From: an uncultured Saprospiraceae bacterium
GTDB lineage: Bacteria; Bacteroidota; Bacteroidia; Chitinophagales; Saprospiraceae
Assembly: GCA_938002665.1 (NCBI GenBank)
Contig: CALLAE010000038.1
Location: 1-64,000 of the forward strand
Length of the DNA stretch: 64,000 bases
Direction: 5' to 3'
Positions within the stretch are counted from its first letter, which is position 1. Each line of letters starts with the position of its first letter. Shown here one piece after another: positions 17,950-27,800 of the stretch. The translations under genes and the position numbers were made by a program. The notes under the pieces are model-generated. The model was given only the letters and a program-made list of their open reading frames with translations. It did no database searches and was not told the DNA's origin.

Positions 17950-18850
17950 GTGGCTAATCTTACTCTGCCTAGTCTTGCTCTATAGTTGCAAAACAGAAGA
18001 GTTGCAGAAGGGTGAATGGAGAGTGGCTTTGTGTAAAGATACACGAGGCGCTCTAGTCGGCACCAGGTTTTCATCCTTAGAAGATCTCAAGGAATGTCTG
18101 GATATAGAATATCGGGAGAATAAAACTGTTATTGTAAAGCATCATAGTAATGGGCAAGTAATTAGCAGTGTACTAAAAAATGGGATTACAGAGAAAGATC
18201 TTGAGAGGGTTCAGGTAGGAAAATTGTCAGATAAGATTAAGGTAGCTGCAAGGATGCCATATCTTATTTTTTGTCGCAATGATCTGAAACGTATTATGTT
18301 ATTAGCCAGAAGAATGGGAGCAGAATTCGGTGAAGGAGACAAAGGTTTCTATGATTTAGCACAGACTATGATTTATAATATAAATAAGTCTTCTAGTAAT
18401 TCTGAATTCAGAGACGACTATTCCGAAAAAGGCTTACTTAATACATTCAATCATCTTACAGCACAGGCTTTTATTACAACTCTTTTTTCAGAAAAGACAG
18501 CAGACCTAGTGGCTGACTTACATGAGCTAGCACGCTTACCAGAACTGACATCTGGTAAATTTTCAAAGCAACAATTAGCAGATCTTAGCAATGGTCCTGT
18601 AGATAATTATGTGGACCTAATTAATAACGAATGGGGACAGAATCTTGGAAACATCCTAAAAACTAAGTACAAGATTAGCAGAAATACAGAATGGACTCCA
18701 GCTTTATTGCAAGCCTACCTTAATGATATCCAGAGCTATTGTGCCTGGGCCACAGGTCTTAACTTTCTGCCGTTTACTGAAGACGATCAAATCGTTATGA
18801 AGTTTGCAAACAAATTAAATCAAGTCCTAAATGAGACTCACATATACTAA
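17942..18850 (+). CDS. Hypothetical lipoprotein, 302 aa, in a pectin operon
   Basis: I do not recognise a family. It has a short lipoprotein signal (LLYSC, Cys about residue 16). The mature part is largely helical by composition, with several Lys/Glu-rich stretches and no catalytic motif I can name. It starts inside the end of the GH28 gene (8-base overlap), so it is probably translated with it and could be a substrate-binding or assembly partner. Its stop codon overlaps that of the convergent pentapeptide-repeat gene by four bases. Confidence 0.7.
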   Translation: MSKWLILLCLVLLYSCKTEELQKGEWRVALCKDTRGALVGTRFSSLEDLKECLDIEYRENKTVIVKHHSNGQVISSVLKNGITEKDLERVQVGKLSDKIKVAARMPYLIFCRNDLKRIMLLARRMGAEFGEGDKGFYDLAQTMIYNINKSSSNSEFRDDYSEKGLLNTFNHLTAQAFITTLFSEKTADLVADLHELARLPELTSGKFSKQQLADLSNGPVDNYVDLINNEWGQNLGNILKTKYKISRNTEWTPALLQAYLNDIQSYCAWATGLNFLPFTEDDQIVMKFANKLNQVLNETHIY

Positions 18851-20121
18851 TGTCGATGTAATACAAAATTCTCTGGAAAGGATGTTTCTTCTAGCAGGTG
18901 ATACTTCTTTGTAATTGCTGTTCTACCTTTGACCTGCCAAGTCAGCAGTTTCTCATACCAGTCAGCTCCTCTTACAAATACACTATCTAAAGTTACTGCA
19001 GTTAAGTCTGCTCTTTCCAAAGAAGTACCTCTTAGAACTGAGTTGGTCATATCGGCTTTAGTAAGTATAGCATCTGTCCAGAAGCTATTTCTAAGATTAG
19101 CAGCAGTAAGAGTAGCTGCTTTCATTGAGCACTTGGACAGTTCAGACTGATAGAAATCCACGCCATGCAGGTTACAACTGTCTAGCCTTGCAGCTATGAG
19201 TCTTGCTTGCTGCACAGATGCGTAAACAAAACTGGCTTTAGTAGCAGTGGAATTATTAAGCGTAGCGCCATCGAGATGTGCATTGTCAAGGTTTGCTTCT
19301 ATCAGTTGGGTCCATTCCAGGTTGGCATTTGTTAGTTGAGTATCACTTAGTTTAGCTCTGGACAAATCAGCACTCCAAAGGTTTACATTCCTAAGGTTAG
19401 CCTTATAGAACCGAGTAGCAACTAACTTTGCCCCCATTAGATTAGCACTGGATAGGTTTATGCCATTGAGATCACGGCCTTCAAGGTTTGCCTGAGGAAG
19501 GCTAGAGTACGAAAAAGTTGCCTGAGCTAATATTTTACTCCATGAGTAGGAATCAATGTCAAGTTTTAAAAGATCAAGCAAAAGCCTACCTCTTTCTGGA
19601 CTGGAGATGATATATCTTTTAGCAATGTAGCTTTCATAAGGAATATAGCTGTGACTGAGTTCTACAATCTCTTCTATTAATATATCAGGTAAGCTAGCAT
19701 CCGCTTTTGCTATCTCTGTTAGCAGTTTCGCTTTAATCTCTAACCACAATGGCAGTTGGGCTGTATTCTTTTCAGCGGAGATTAGCTCTTTCTTTTGCAT
19801 GGAAGTTATTAAGGCTTGCCTATCAAAATCCTTCTTCCTTTGTTTACTTCTCTGAATTAAAAAAGTCGAAAAAAGACCTATAAATATAAATGCCAATAAA
19901 ACAACAACCCATTCAAGGGATGGCTTTACCATACCATCTTTAGACAAATAACTAATCAATAACAGCAGCAATAAACCAATCAAAATCAAAGAAAAACAAA
20001 GTGCAAAGCCTACAAGTATATCCGGACGGTCAAGGAGGTAAGGAGAGAAATATATAGCAACAACTATAGCCATCACAAAAAACAATGCAAAAAGTAGGTA
20101 GTATTTATTCTTGGTGGACAT
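18847..20121 (-). CDS. Membrane-anchored pentapeptide-repeat protein
   Basis: 424 residues. Three hydrophobic segments in the first 90 residues (about 7-27, 35-60 and 70-90) place the N-terminus in the membrane. A charged, probably helical linker follows. From about residue 205 to 390 there is a run of pentapeptide repeats of the type A(N/D)LXX, such as SSANLMGAKL, KANLRN and NANLEW, which form a right-handed quadrilateral helix. The repeats are numerous and regular. The function is unknown; this fold serves as a scaffold or, in some proteins, mimics DNA. A -7-like box lies 12 bases before the ATG. Confidence 0.82.
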   Translation of the reverse strand: MSTKNKYYLLFALFFVMAIVVAIYFSPYLLDRPDILVGFALCFSLILIGLLLLLLISYLSKDGMVKPSLEWVVVLLAFIFIGLFSTFLIQRSKQRKKDFDRQALITSMQKKELISAEKNTAQLPLWLEIKAKLLTEIAKADASLPDILIEEIVELSHSYIPYESYIAKRYIISSPERGRLLLDLLKLDIDSYSWSKILAQATFSYSSLPQANLEGRDLNGINLSSANLMGAKLVATRFYKANLRNVNLWSADLSRAKLSDTQLTNANLEWTQLIEANLDNAHLDGATLNNSTATKASFVYASVQQARLIAARLDSCNLHGVDFYQSELSKCSMKAATLTAANLRNSFWTDAILTKADMTNSVLRGTSLERADLTAVTLDSVFVRGADWYEKLLTWQVKGRTAITKKYHLLEETSFPENFVLHRH

Positions 20122-20125
20122 GTAC

Positions 20126-20133
20126 TAAAGTTA
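20126..20133 (-). promoter_or_regulatory. -7-like box TAACTTTA, 12 nt before the ATG at 20121
   Basis: It reads TAACTTTA on the minus strand and sits at the same -12 spacing as five other genes in this window. No clear -33 element. Confidence 0.45.
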
Positions 20134-20176
20134 GGAAAATTCTATCCTGGCCACTACCAGATTGAGTCTATTCATA

Positions 20177-20345
20177 TTAAATCCTGGAAATAGAAAATAT
20201 AAACATGCTACCCAAATCCGTCTAGTCAGCTAGCCATATTTTCTCTTTGTATTTGGTCACATATTTCTTAATGATGGCTAAACCTATTCTAATTATCAAA
20301 ATGGTGGGACTGGAAAATGACTTTTAGGTGATCTTCTGCATTATA
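20177..20345 (-). pseudogene. Decayed tail of a sensor histidine kinase
   Basis: The minus strand translates to about 45 residues with an internal stop. RIGLAIIKKYV, then KIWLAD, then a stop, then TDLGSMFIFSI matches the G2 box and end of the HATPase_c domain, which usually reads GIGLAIVKKIV ... GKIWVES ... GSTFxFxLP. In another frame just upstream, EDHLKVIFQ resembles the F-box region, so at least one frameshift is also present. No upstream kinase domain remains. This is a relic, not a working gene; the family call rests on the spacing of these motifs. Confidence 0.6.
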
Positions 20346-20374
20346 GAGAAATATTTAATCAATAAAACAATCTT

Positions 20375-23300
20375 CTACAACTCCTTAATCTTAATATTCC
20401 TGTATGCCACCCTATCAGAATGATCTTGCAGAGCTATATACCCTTCCTTATAAATGCCAAAGCCTTTCATATCCTTAAACTTACTTTTAGCTATGCGATC
20501 TGCCCACTCTGGTGTATACATCTCAAAATCGACTAACTTCTCTCCATTCTGCCAGTGCTCTACCTTCCCATTTTCTATACGCAGTCTAATTTTATTCCAT
20601 TGATTAGCAGGGAGAACATTTTCTTTGGAGCAGGCTATCATATCATACAAAGCTCCTGCTCTATGAGTGATGTACTGTGCATCAGGATGACAGTTATTAT
20701 CAAGGACCTGCATCTCAGGTCCCGTTTGCCATACATAATCATACTCCTCAGACTCATGCACATTATAGATGATACCACTGTTACCACAATCAGTAATTTT
20801 CCATTCTAGGCTGAGCTCATAATTCCTGTAGCTCTTATCAGTAATCAGGTCTCCACCATCTTTAGTCGCATAAGTTCCATCAGGCTTTCTGTAGGTCATT
20901 AGTGTCAGGGCACCATCTACTACTTTCCAGCTAGAGCCTATACTTTGCTTTTTATAGTTTCTCCAGCCCTTAGTTGTCTTTCCATCAAAAAGCAATTTCC
21001 AACCCTCTGCTCGCTCCTCGGCAGTAAGTACATTTATTCCACTGAGATCAACTGTTGCTTTAGCACCTACCTTGCCTTTAGGAATACAATTCATAGTATA
21101 CCATGCTTCTGTAGACCACAAAGTCTCATCTGTAGCACTCTTTATCCTGGGCATAAGATGTACATAGACAACATGATCTTCTTTCATGCCATCTAACTCA
21201 AGGAATACTTTTGTCCTATCGGCAGAAACATTGACAGAAAGAATATCCAGATGCTTTTCGTCTAGCTTAGGGCCACCGTATTCTTTGGTAGGAAGATAGT
21301 ACCATTGCTTTATTTCATAGTCATTGGGGCTGTTACCTGCTGTCAATGCGAGTGGCGCTGTAAAGCTTATTTCTATACCATTGGAGCGGGCACTAATAGA
21401 TAACATTTCAAAGGTTGTCTTACCATTATAGATCATGCGTTGTAGCCCGTACCACAATTTTCTATCCTGCTGCCAGTTTCCCGTGGAGCCCACCCCACCA
21501 GCATACAAGGCGCCATCAGGACCCCACTGCAATCTGTTTACTCCTGCCTCTAAGCCTTGGATAAATCTGAAAACACAGCCCTGATATTCGCCATTTACTT
21601 TTTCTACATATACCCGCTTGACTCCTCCATGTGTCACCTCTCCATGTATCATCTGATTCTTATAAGGGCCATCATTGAGTAACAGCGGTGTAGATGGGGA
21701 GTTACCTATCTCATTCTGTGGCAACCAGACAAGGGGTTTCTTTTCCTTGAGTCCAGCCGTACCTGCAAAATCTACAGACCTAGAACCAAACCATGCGCCT
21801 TTAGTAACATGCACGATTTTACTTGCGGGCAGCCAGTCACCTTGGTTATCAGCAACAAACACCTCCTGATCTACACCTATCCCGATGCCATTAGGAGTCC
21901 TAAGTCCATTCGCCATAAATTCTATCTCTCCAGAATCTTTATTGACCTTTATAGCACTGCCTCTTTGCTTAGGTTGGTTGAGTGCGCTGGCACCTCCAGG
22001 TTGTATACCTGTCGCTAAGGTCGCGTAGAAATGGTTATCCCTATAAGCCATACCAAAACCGAACTCATGGAAATTAGCAGTCACGTCCCAGTCGTTACAC
22101 AAGACCTGATACTCATCTATATACTCGTCACCGTTGGTGTCTACTAGTCGAGTCATTTCTTGTTTCTGCATAATATAGATATCACCATCTACAACACTTA
22201 GTCCTAGAGGCTCTGCTAATCCACTAGCTATCTTCTTAGCAGTCATCTTCGCTGGCATCCCCGACTGCACTCCATCTATGATATAGACTGCACCTTCTGC
22301 ATCCCAGGTGCTTACCACCGCCCGCCCATCCGGCATAAAATCAAGCCCTCCTATCCTAGACACAAAGTCATCTGGTCTCGCTTGGGTCATATCATAGCTA
22401 GGATGGACAGCTTCCAGAGCACTCTGGTCACCGGGAATATTAGACTTAGATCTGAAAACTTTTCCAGCGACCAGACCTTCTCTCGTCTTGTGATAAAGTG
22501 CCGTAGCAGGTACAGGGACAAATTCTCCAGAGTCAGTTTCTCTCCACAAGAAATACAATGCTTGCCCGCCTCCATTTTCAAAAAACTGAATTCTGATAGG
22601 ATGATAGCCAGACTCCAAGGCAACCTGAGTATCTACATTACTGGTTCCATGCAAGCCATCATTGTCTATCACCTCCTTCCCATGCAAAAACAATTTAGAC
22701 CCATCATCGCTAGCCAGCCTCAAAATAGTTCTGGTATCACTACTCACCTTAAGATAGCCCTCTATATCCAATCCAAAGCGCTCATCCAATAAGCCGAAAT
22801 CATCTCCTGCCATATTCACTTTCTTAATAAGATCAGTATACTCAGGATCAGACCCCCAATCAAGATCTGACAAAGAACTCTTTTCTCCCTCATAGGAGTG
22901 ACAAGCAACATATAAGCCAGGACTCAGCCCTGCAGGGTCTATCGTACTATCTGCGCTAACTAATTCTTGCTTATCGATAGGATCACTACTTTCTAGCTTC
23001 TTTCTTAGCTCTTCATCCGCGGCATCCATACTCATGATATAACTTATCATCTCCTGAAGATCTTCTTCAAGGAGATCAGGGTGGGCATTCATGACACTGC
23101 CGCCCCATACACCAGTACCTCCGATGCTTACTTTGCTAGCAAGCATCTTCTGGTTAGCTTCTGTATTGTCATATTTCTTAGCTATAGATTCATAAGAAGG
23201 ACCAATTGTTTTCATTATTTCATTATGGCAAGTCCTACAGTCACTACTATTTATGAGTGCTAAACCTTTGGGTATATTCTCCTCTTCAAGTACATTCTCA

Positions 23301-24004
23301 TTTTCGATCTTTGGATCTCCTATATATACAGCTACTACTTTTGTGGTATCGTTAGACTCCAGCTGGATCACAGAATTGTTGGTTGTCTGACCATTGACGA
23401 GTAGATCATCATGAGTGGAATTAGTGCCTTCGTCCAGAACCACTACACAACCAGTGGGTACAGACGAGGTTACAAAAGTTCTGTCAAATTTTATAGAGCT
23501 AGCCGCACCTTCTACGTACTCTGGTTTTTCTTGGACTGATATCACCTTTCCGTCTGGCAAGGAGAGTTGATATTTCAAGGTTACTTGGCCTGCATCAAAG
23601 GCATGTCCCTTATAATTAACAACTACGGATAGCTCTTTAGCTCCTTGTCGCACTTTCCATGGATTCTTTACTTCATTGACAACATAGGCTGACCCTATAG
23701 TGCTGGGCTGCGGGCCATGCTTAGTGGTGTAGACAGCACCATCGAGATTGACTCCACCTTTCCACAACTTATAGAGGGATGAACTTTGCGTAGAATAGGC
23801 TGCCCACATGTTCTGGTGGAGCGCTAGGGTTATCATTCTAGGATGTCCATCTAACACTGATCTAAATACCCAGGGATCTAAAGGGCGCTCCTTGCCGAGC
23901 ATAGGATCAGAGCCTTCAATGACTTTTTTGGTATTTGTTGTAACATCAGTATTACATGATATTGTAAAGCAGATTAAAAGCGTAACAACGGAGAGGTATT
24001 TCAT
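20375..24004 (-). CDS. Large lipoprotein: cytochrome c, PA14, dehydrogenase-like propeller and DUF1080
   Basis: 1209 residues. A lipobox (TISC) places the lipid at Cys17. Domains in order: an unassigned beta-rich region (30-235); a c-type cytochrome with CRTCH at 256-260 and a likely Met ligand near 305; a PA14-like sugar-binding domain (about 400-505); a soluble-glucose/sorbosone-dehydrogenase-like propeller (about 550-860); an Fn3/Ig-like domain (865-975); and a DUF1080 domain (1000-1209, FDGKTTKGW, NSGIIYNV). One polypeptide could thus bind, oxidise and hydrolyse a glycoside and pass on the electrons. It is last in a leftward four-gene operon, 41 bases after the SGNH gene. The role is inferred. 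Confidence 0.82.
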   Translation of the reverse strand: MKYLSVVTLLICFTISCNTDVTTNTKKVIEGSDPMLGKERPLDPWVFRSVLDGHPRMITLALHQNMWAAYSTQSSSLYKLWKGGVNLDGAVYTTKHGPQPSTIGSAYVVNEVKNPWKVRQGAKELSVVVNYKGHAFDAGQVTLKYQLSLPDGKVISVQEKPEYVEGAASSIKFDRTFVTSSVPTGCVVVLDEGTNSTHDDLLVNGQTTNNSVIQLESNDTTKVVAVYIGDPKIENENVLEEENIPKGLALINSSDCRTCHNEIMKTIGPSYESIAKKYDNTEANQKMLASKVSIGGTGVWGGSVMNAHPDLLEEDLQEMISYIMSMDAADEELRKKLESSDPIDKQELVSADSTIDPAGLSPGLYVACHSYEGEKSSLSDLDWGSDPEYTDLIKKVNMAGDDFGLLDERFGLDIEGYLKVSSDTRTILRLASDDGSKLFLHGKEVIDNDGLHGTSNVDTQVALESGYHPIRIQFFENGGGQALYFLWRETDSGEFVPVPATALYHKTREGLVAGKVFRSKSNIPGDQSALEAVHPSYDMTQARPDDFVSRIGGLDFMPDGRAVVSTWDAEGAVYIIDGVQSGMPAKMTAKKIASGLAEPLGLSVVDGDIYIMQKQEMTRLVDTNGDEYIDEYQVLCNDWDVTANFHEFGFGMAYRDNHFYATLATGIQPGGASALNQPKQRGSAIKVNKDSGEIEFMANGLRTPNGIGIGVDQEVFVADNQGDWLPASKIVHVTKGAWFGSRSVDFAGTAGLKEKKPLVWLPQNEIGNSPSTPLLLNDGPYKNQMIHGEVTHGGVKRVYVEKVNGEYQGCVFRFIQGLEAGVNRLQWGPDGALYAGGVGSTGNWQQDRKLWYGLQRMIYNGKTTFEMLSISARSNGIEISFTAPLALTAGNSPNDYEIKQWYYLPTKEYGGPKLDEKHLDILSVNVSADRTKVFLELDGMKEDHVVYVHLMPRIKSATDETLWSTEAWYTMNCIPKGKVGAKATVDLSGINVLTAEERAEGWKLLFDGKTTKGWRNYKKQSIGSSWKVVDGALTLMTYRKPDGTYATKDGGDLITDKSYRNYELSLEWKITDCGNSGIIYNVHESEEYDYVWQTGPEMQVLDNNCHPDAQYITHRAGALYDMIACSKENVLPANQWNKIRLRIENGKVEHWQNGEKLVDFEMYTPEWADRIAKSKFKDMKGFGIYKEGYIALQDHSDRVAYRNIKIKEL

Positions 24005-24045
24005 AGTGCTGAGAGGGGGATATCTTTTAGATTTCTTTGTAGTAA

Positions 24046-24804
24046 TTATTTCTGCTTAGCCAAGGCCCTTTCCAAAATAGGCTCCATAACGCTATACCCC
24101 TTTGCATTGGGATGGACACCATCATAGCCCAAGTCTTCCTTTAGAGCATTTTCCTTATCTGCCATTGCTGAAAAGTAATCTACATAGGTATGGTCATTTT
24201 GCTCCGCATACTTTTTTATCATTGCATTGAGGGCCACAACTTTAGGGGCAGGTTGCATTCCTGCTTTCCACGGAAAATCATAAGCAGGTAAGACCGAACA
24301 CAAAAGGACCCTTATCCCATTGGCTACTGCGATTTCTGCCATAGAACTTATATTATCGAAAGTCATCTCTATGGTAGAGGGCCCTGTGTTACCAGCAATG
24401 TCATTTATCCCCGCAAGTATAACTACCGCAGCAGGTCTTAGATGTACCACATCTTGTCTGAATCGGATAAGCATTTGCGGAGTGGTCTGCCCACTTATAC
24501 CTCTATTGATATAAGGGCTATCCGTGAAGAAGTCAGCACTAAAGTCTGGCCATCCTTCTGTGATGGAATTTCCAAATAAAACTATCGGGGGTTCTTTTAA
24601 TTTCATTGAGGCTAACTTTTCGTTCTCTGCTTGATATTTTTTGAGATTGGGCCAGTCCATAGGTGGTTCTTCTAGTTTTACATCTTCACTTTTTTTATCT
24701 TTTTTAACAACAGCTTCTTGGACATTTTTTGGGGATGTAGTAGCATGGCAACTGATCATAAAGAAAACTGTAATAGTTATGATAAGTAGGATGAAATGTT
24801 TCAT
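24046..24804 (-). CDS. SGNH/GDSL hydrolase lipoprotein
   Basis: 252 residues from the ATG at 24804. I chose this start because it overlaps the upstream stop as ATGA and begins directly with a signal peptide ending at MISC, the lipid attachment site. An upstream start at 24828 would give a longer leader. The catalytic blocks are visible: GNSITEGW (Ser), then GQTTPQML (Gly), ILAGINDI (Asn) and DGVHPNAKGY (Asp and His). Such enzymes remove acyl groups such as acetate from sugars. In this operon it probably deacetylates the glycan before oxidation. Confidence 0.88.
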   Translation of the reverse strand: MKHFILLIITITVFFMISCHATTSPKNVQEAVVKKDKKSEDVKLEEPPMDWPNLKKYQAENEKLASMKLKEPPIVLFGNSITEGWPDFSADFFTDSPYINRGISGQTTPQMLIRFRQDVVHLRPAAVVILAGINDIAGNTGPSTIEMTFDNISSMAEIAVANGIRVLLCSVLPAYDFPWKAGMQPAPKVVALNAMIKKYAEQNDHTYVDYFSAMADKENALKEDLGYDGVHPNAKGYSVMEPILERALAKQK

Positions 24805-27800
24805 TGGTTGTAATTTAAATATATCCAATCTGCATTCAAGACAAACTGGTCCTGATTAAAATCGTTTTTGAAAACTAAATATAAATCATCAATGCCTTCA
24901 GTATGCTTGAGATCTATTAGGTACTTTTCTCGCTTTTCCCTTAGTTCGTCATGATATCCCAATTTTTGTGTGCCCAGAAGCTCGCCCTCTCTGCTTTCCC
25001 TTCTAACTTCTATATATCCAGCATAATTATATCCAGCAACATAATGCGCCATAAGGTCTAACCCTTCAAGGTCATCAAAACAAATCTTTTCAAATCTCAA
25101 AATAGTATTTTCTTTCAGCGCACCCACCAAGGTAGCAGACCCGTTATCCCAGATACCTGTACCTTCAGAGCGCTCTGCTGCATCTTCTGCTTCTAATAAT
25201 GGTGGGATAAATACTATCTCATTCAAGGCAGAAAGCTGACTATTTTTTAACTCTGGGCTACCCTGATCTAGATAAGAGGCCATGAGAATGTACTTACCCT
25301 TCATATCCGTTACAGCATGCTTTTCAAAACTGAGCTCACCACTTAGTCCTAGCAACTCCTCTTCTATTACTTTCTCAGGATCTAAAGAAAGGATATAGCT
25401 AACCATAGCTTCTACCTCTGGCACTGAAAGCTGGGGATGAGCACTCATGAGGGCTTCGCCCCAAAACCCATGACTACCTTTGATGATGTTTCTCACAAGC
25501 TGACTCTTATCTACCAGGCTATACCTCTGTGCAATCTCTACATAAGAAGGGCCACTTACCTTCGTCTTTTCCGCATGACAAGATTTGCAATCAGAGTCTC
25601 TTATTAATTCTAGTCCTTTCGGTACAGCATTCTGCTGATGACCAGCAGTGGCAAGGATGAGGTCTTCGCCTTCAGGTATATAGGTTAATGTGACTCTTAC
25701 TTTAGAAGAATCTATAGAATTAGTTTTTGTAGAACCATCCTCTTTGTCAGTAACAGAGACATCATAAGAGACTTTCTTTCCCTTCCAGAACACGACATTG
25801 TCTGTTTCTAATTTCATCTTTATCTCTGGTTCTTCATTTCCAGCCAGTATCTTTTGATTGAATTCTGAACTGGAGCCTAAGCCATCTGTAACCACTAGGC
25901 GCACATCATACTCCCCTGGCTTTCCAAAGGTGCACCTTGGATTCTTTTCTGTAGACTCCACTTTATCTTCTCCGGTAAAGTACCATTCATACTTGAGCTC
26001 ATCTTTATCATAATCCACAGACTCAGCTGCTGAAAACTGAATATTTAATGGCACTGCTCCTACCTGACGATCAGCAGTAAACTTAGCGACGGGTGGTCTG
26101 TTACCTCTTAGATACTTCACACGATTCAGCCTAGCGTCCATATTTCTGGAATTCCACTTTTGCCCATATTCCAAGATATACAACTGGCCATCAGATGCAA
26201 AAAACATATCCATAGGATGCGAATAACTGGTACTCGGCATGAAGGGCTCAGCTTTCACATAAGCTCCTGAAGTGTCTAATGAGAGCAAGTAGATCCAGTC
26301 TCGCATCCATTCATAGACGAAGAGTTTATCTTCAAAATATTCAGGAAAGGTCTGTGTGACCTCTTTAAAATCTGACTTATGAAATACTGGACCAGCCATG
26401 GGATTAACTCCACCGCTGCCGAGCCATGGAAATTCTTCTGAGTCGCCATAGCCATACCAGATCATGGAAGGCTGTGCCGGTGGCAATTTTTTAAGGCCTG
26501 AATTATTAGGGGAATCATTGATCAGATTAGCAGCATCAAAGAGTTCTTTAGATTTTTCACTTTTGAAATCGTAATCAAAATATACTTGGTTATTTCCTCT
26601 CGTATATGGCCAACCCCAAAACCCCGCTTTCTTTGCTTGATTAAATTCGCCTAACCCCTCTGGCCCTCGTAAACTATCCCGCACTCCTGCATCAGGCCCG
26701 ACATCTCCCCAGTATAAATAATCAGTCTTACTATCTATAGAGAATCTAAAAGGATTACGCAAGCCCATAGCATAGACCTCTGGTCTGGTATTTTCTGTCC
26801 CCTCAGAAAACAAATTACCATCTGGAATACTGTAAGTGCCATCAGGCTCAGGTCTTATCCTCAAAATCTTTCCTCTGAGATCATTTGTGTTAGCAGCCGA
26901 CCGCTGGGCATCCCATAATTGCCTTCCCACTCTCTCATCTATGGGTGCATATCCTTCAGACTCGAATGGATTAGTATTATCACCCATACCTATATATAGG
27001 AGACCATCTGCATCGAACTCGATAGAGCCACCACTATGACAACATTCTCTGATGGTAGGAATCTCTAGCAGGACTTTTTCAGTATTATGAGAAAGAGAGT
27101 CGCCCGTGAGAACAAACCTAGATATACGTTGCCTCGAAATTTTACCTGGATCAGAATAGCAAAAATAGACCCAGTTGTTTTCATTATAATTGGGGTCAAC
27201 TGCTACGCCTAGCAAACCATCTTCATTGCCATAAAACACTGCTATGCTATCGATAGTTGTTGTGCTTTCCATTTCAAAGTCGTAAAACTTGATTGCGCCT
27301 CTTCTCTCTATATAAATGATGCCCTTGCCAGGCAACTCATCTAGTTCCATAGGTTCATCTAGATTAAAATCTAAAACTTCATTGGAAAATCTATTCTCCT
27401 CTGGCACCCTGAGGGTTTTTACTAGGGAGTAATCTCTCTTATTATTGCCGATAGCATATTTCAGTCCACCTAAAATATGTTTAAGAAAAAGCTCCTCTTT
27501 GAACGATTCTTTGGTATGGCCCATTCCTGTGTAGAAAGCTCTTCCACCATCATACTCATGAAACCAAGACATAGGATGTACAATACCTTGCGTTCCCCCG
27601 GTATAAGTCTCTTCATCTATATCTATTAAAACCCTGACACTGTCATAGTAGTTCTTAAAGTTATACCACTCGTCAGTTCTCTCCCAGCGATCTGGCAAAT
27701 GGTCTATCGCAGGATGTACAGACCCACTAACTTTGAGAGTAGCTTTTTGGATGTCAGGGTGACCAGCAAACTGTGCACCTGACAACTCATTATACCACTG

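Noticed and set aside
22382-22792. 136-codon plus-strand frame inside the 1209-aa lipoprotein gene
   Set aside because: Antisense to a clear coding region; no domain, signal or promoter supports it.
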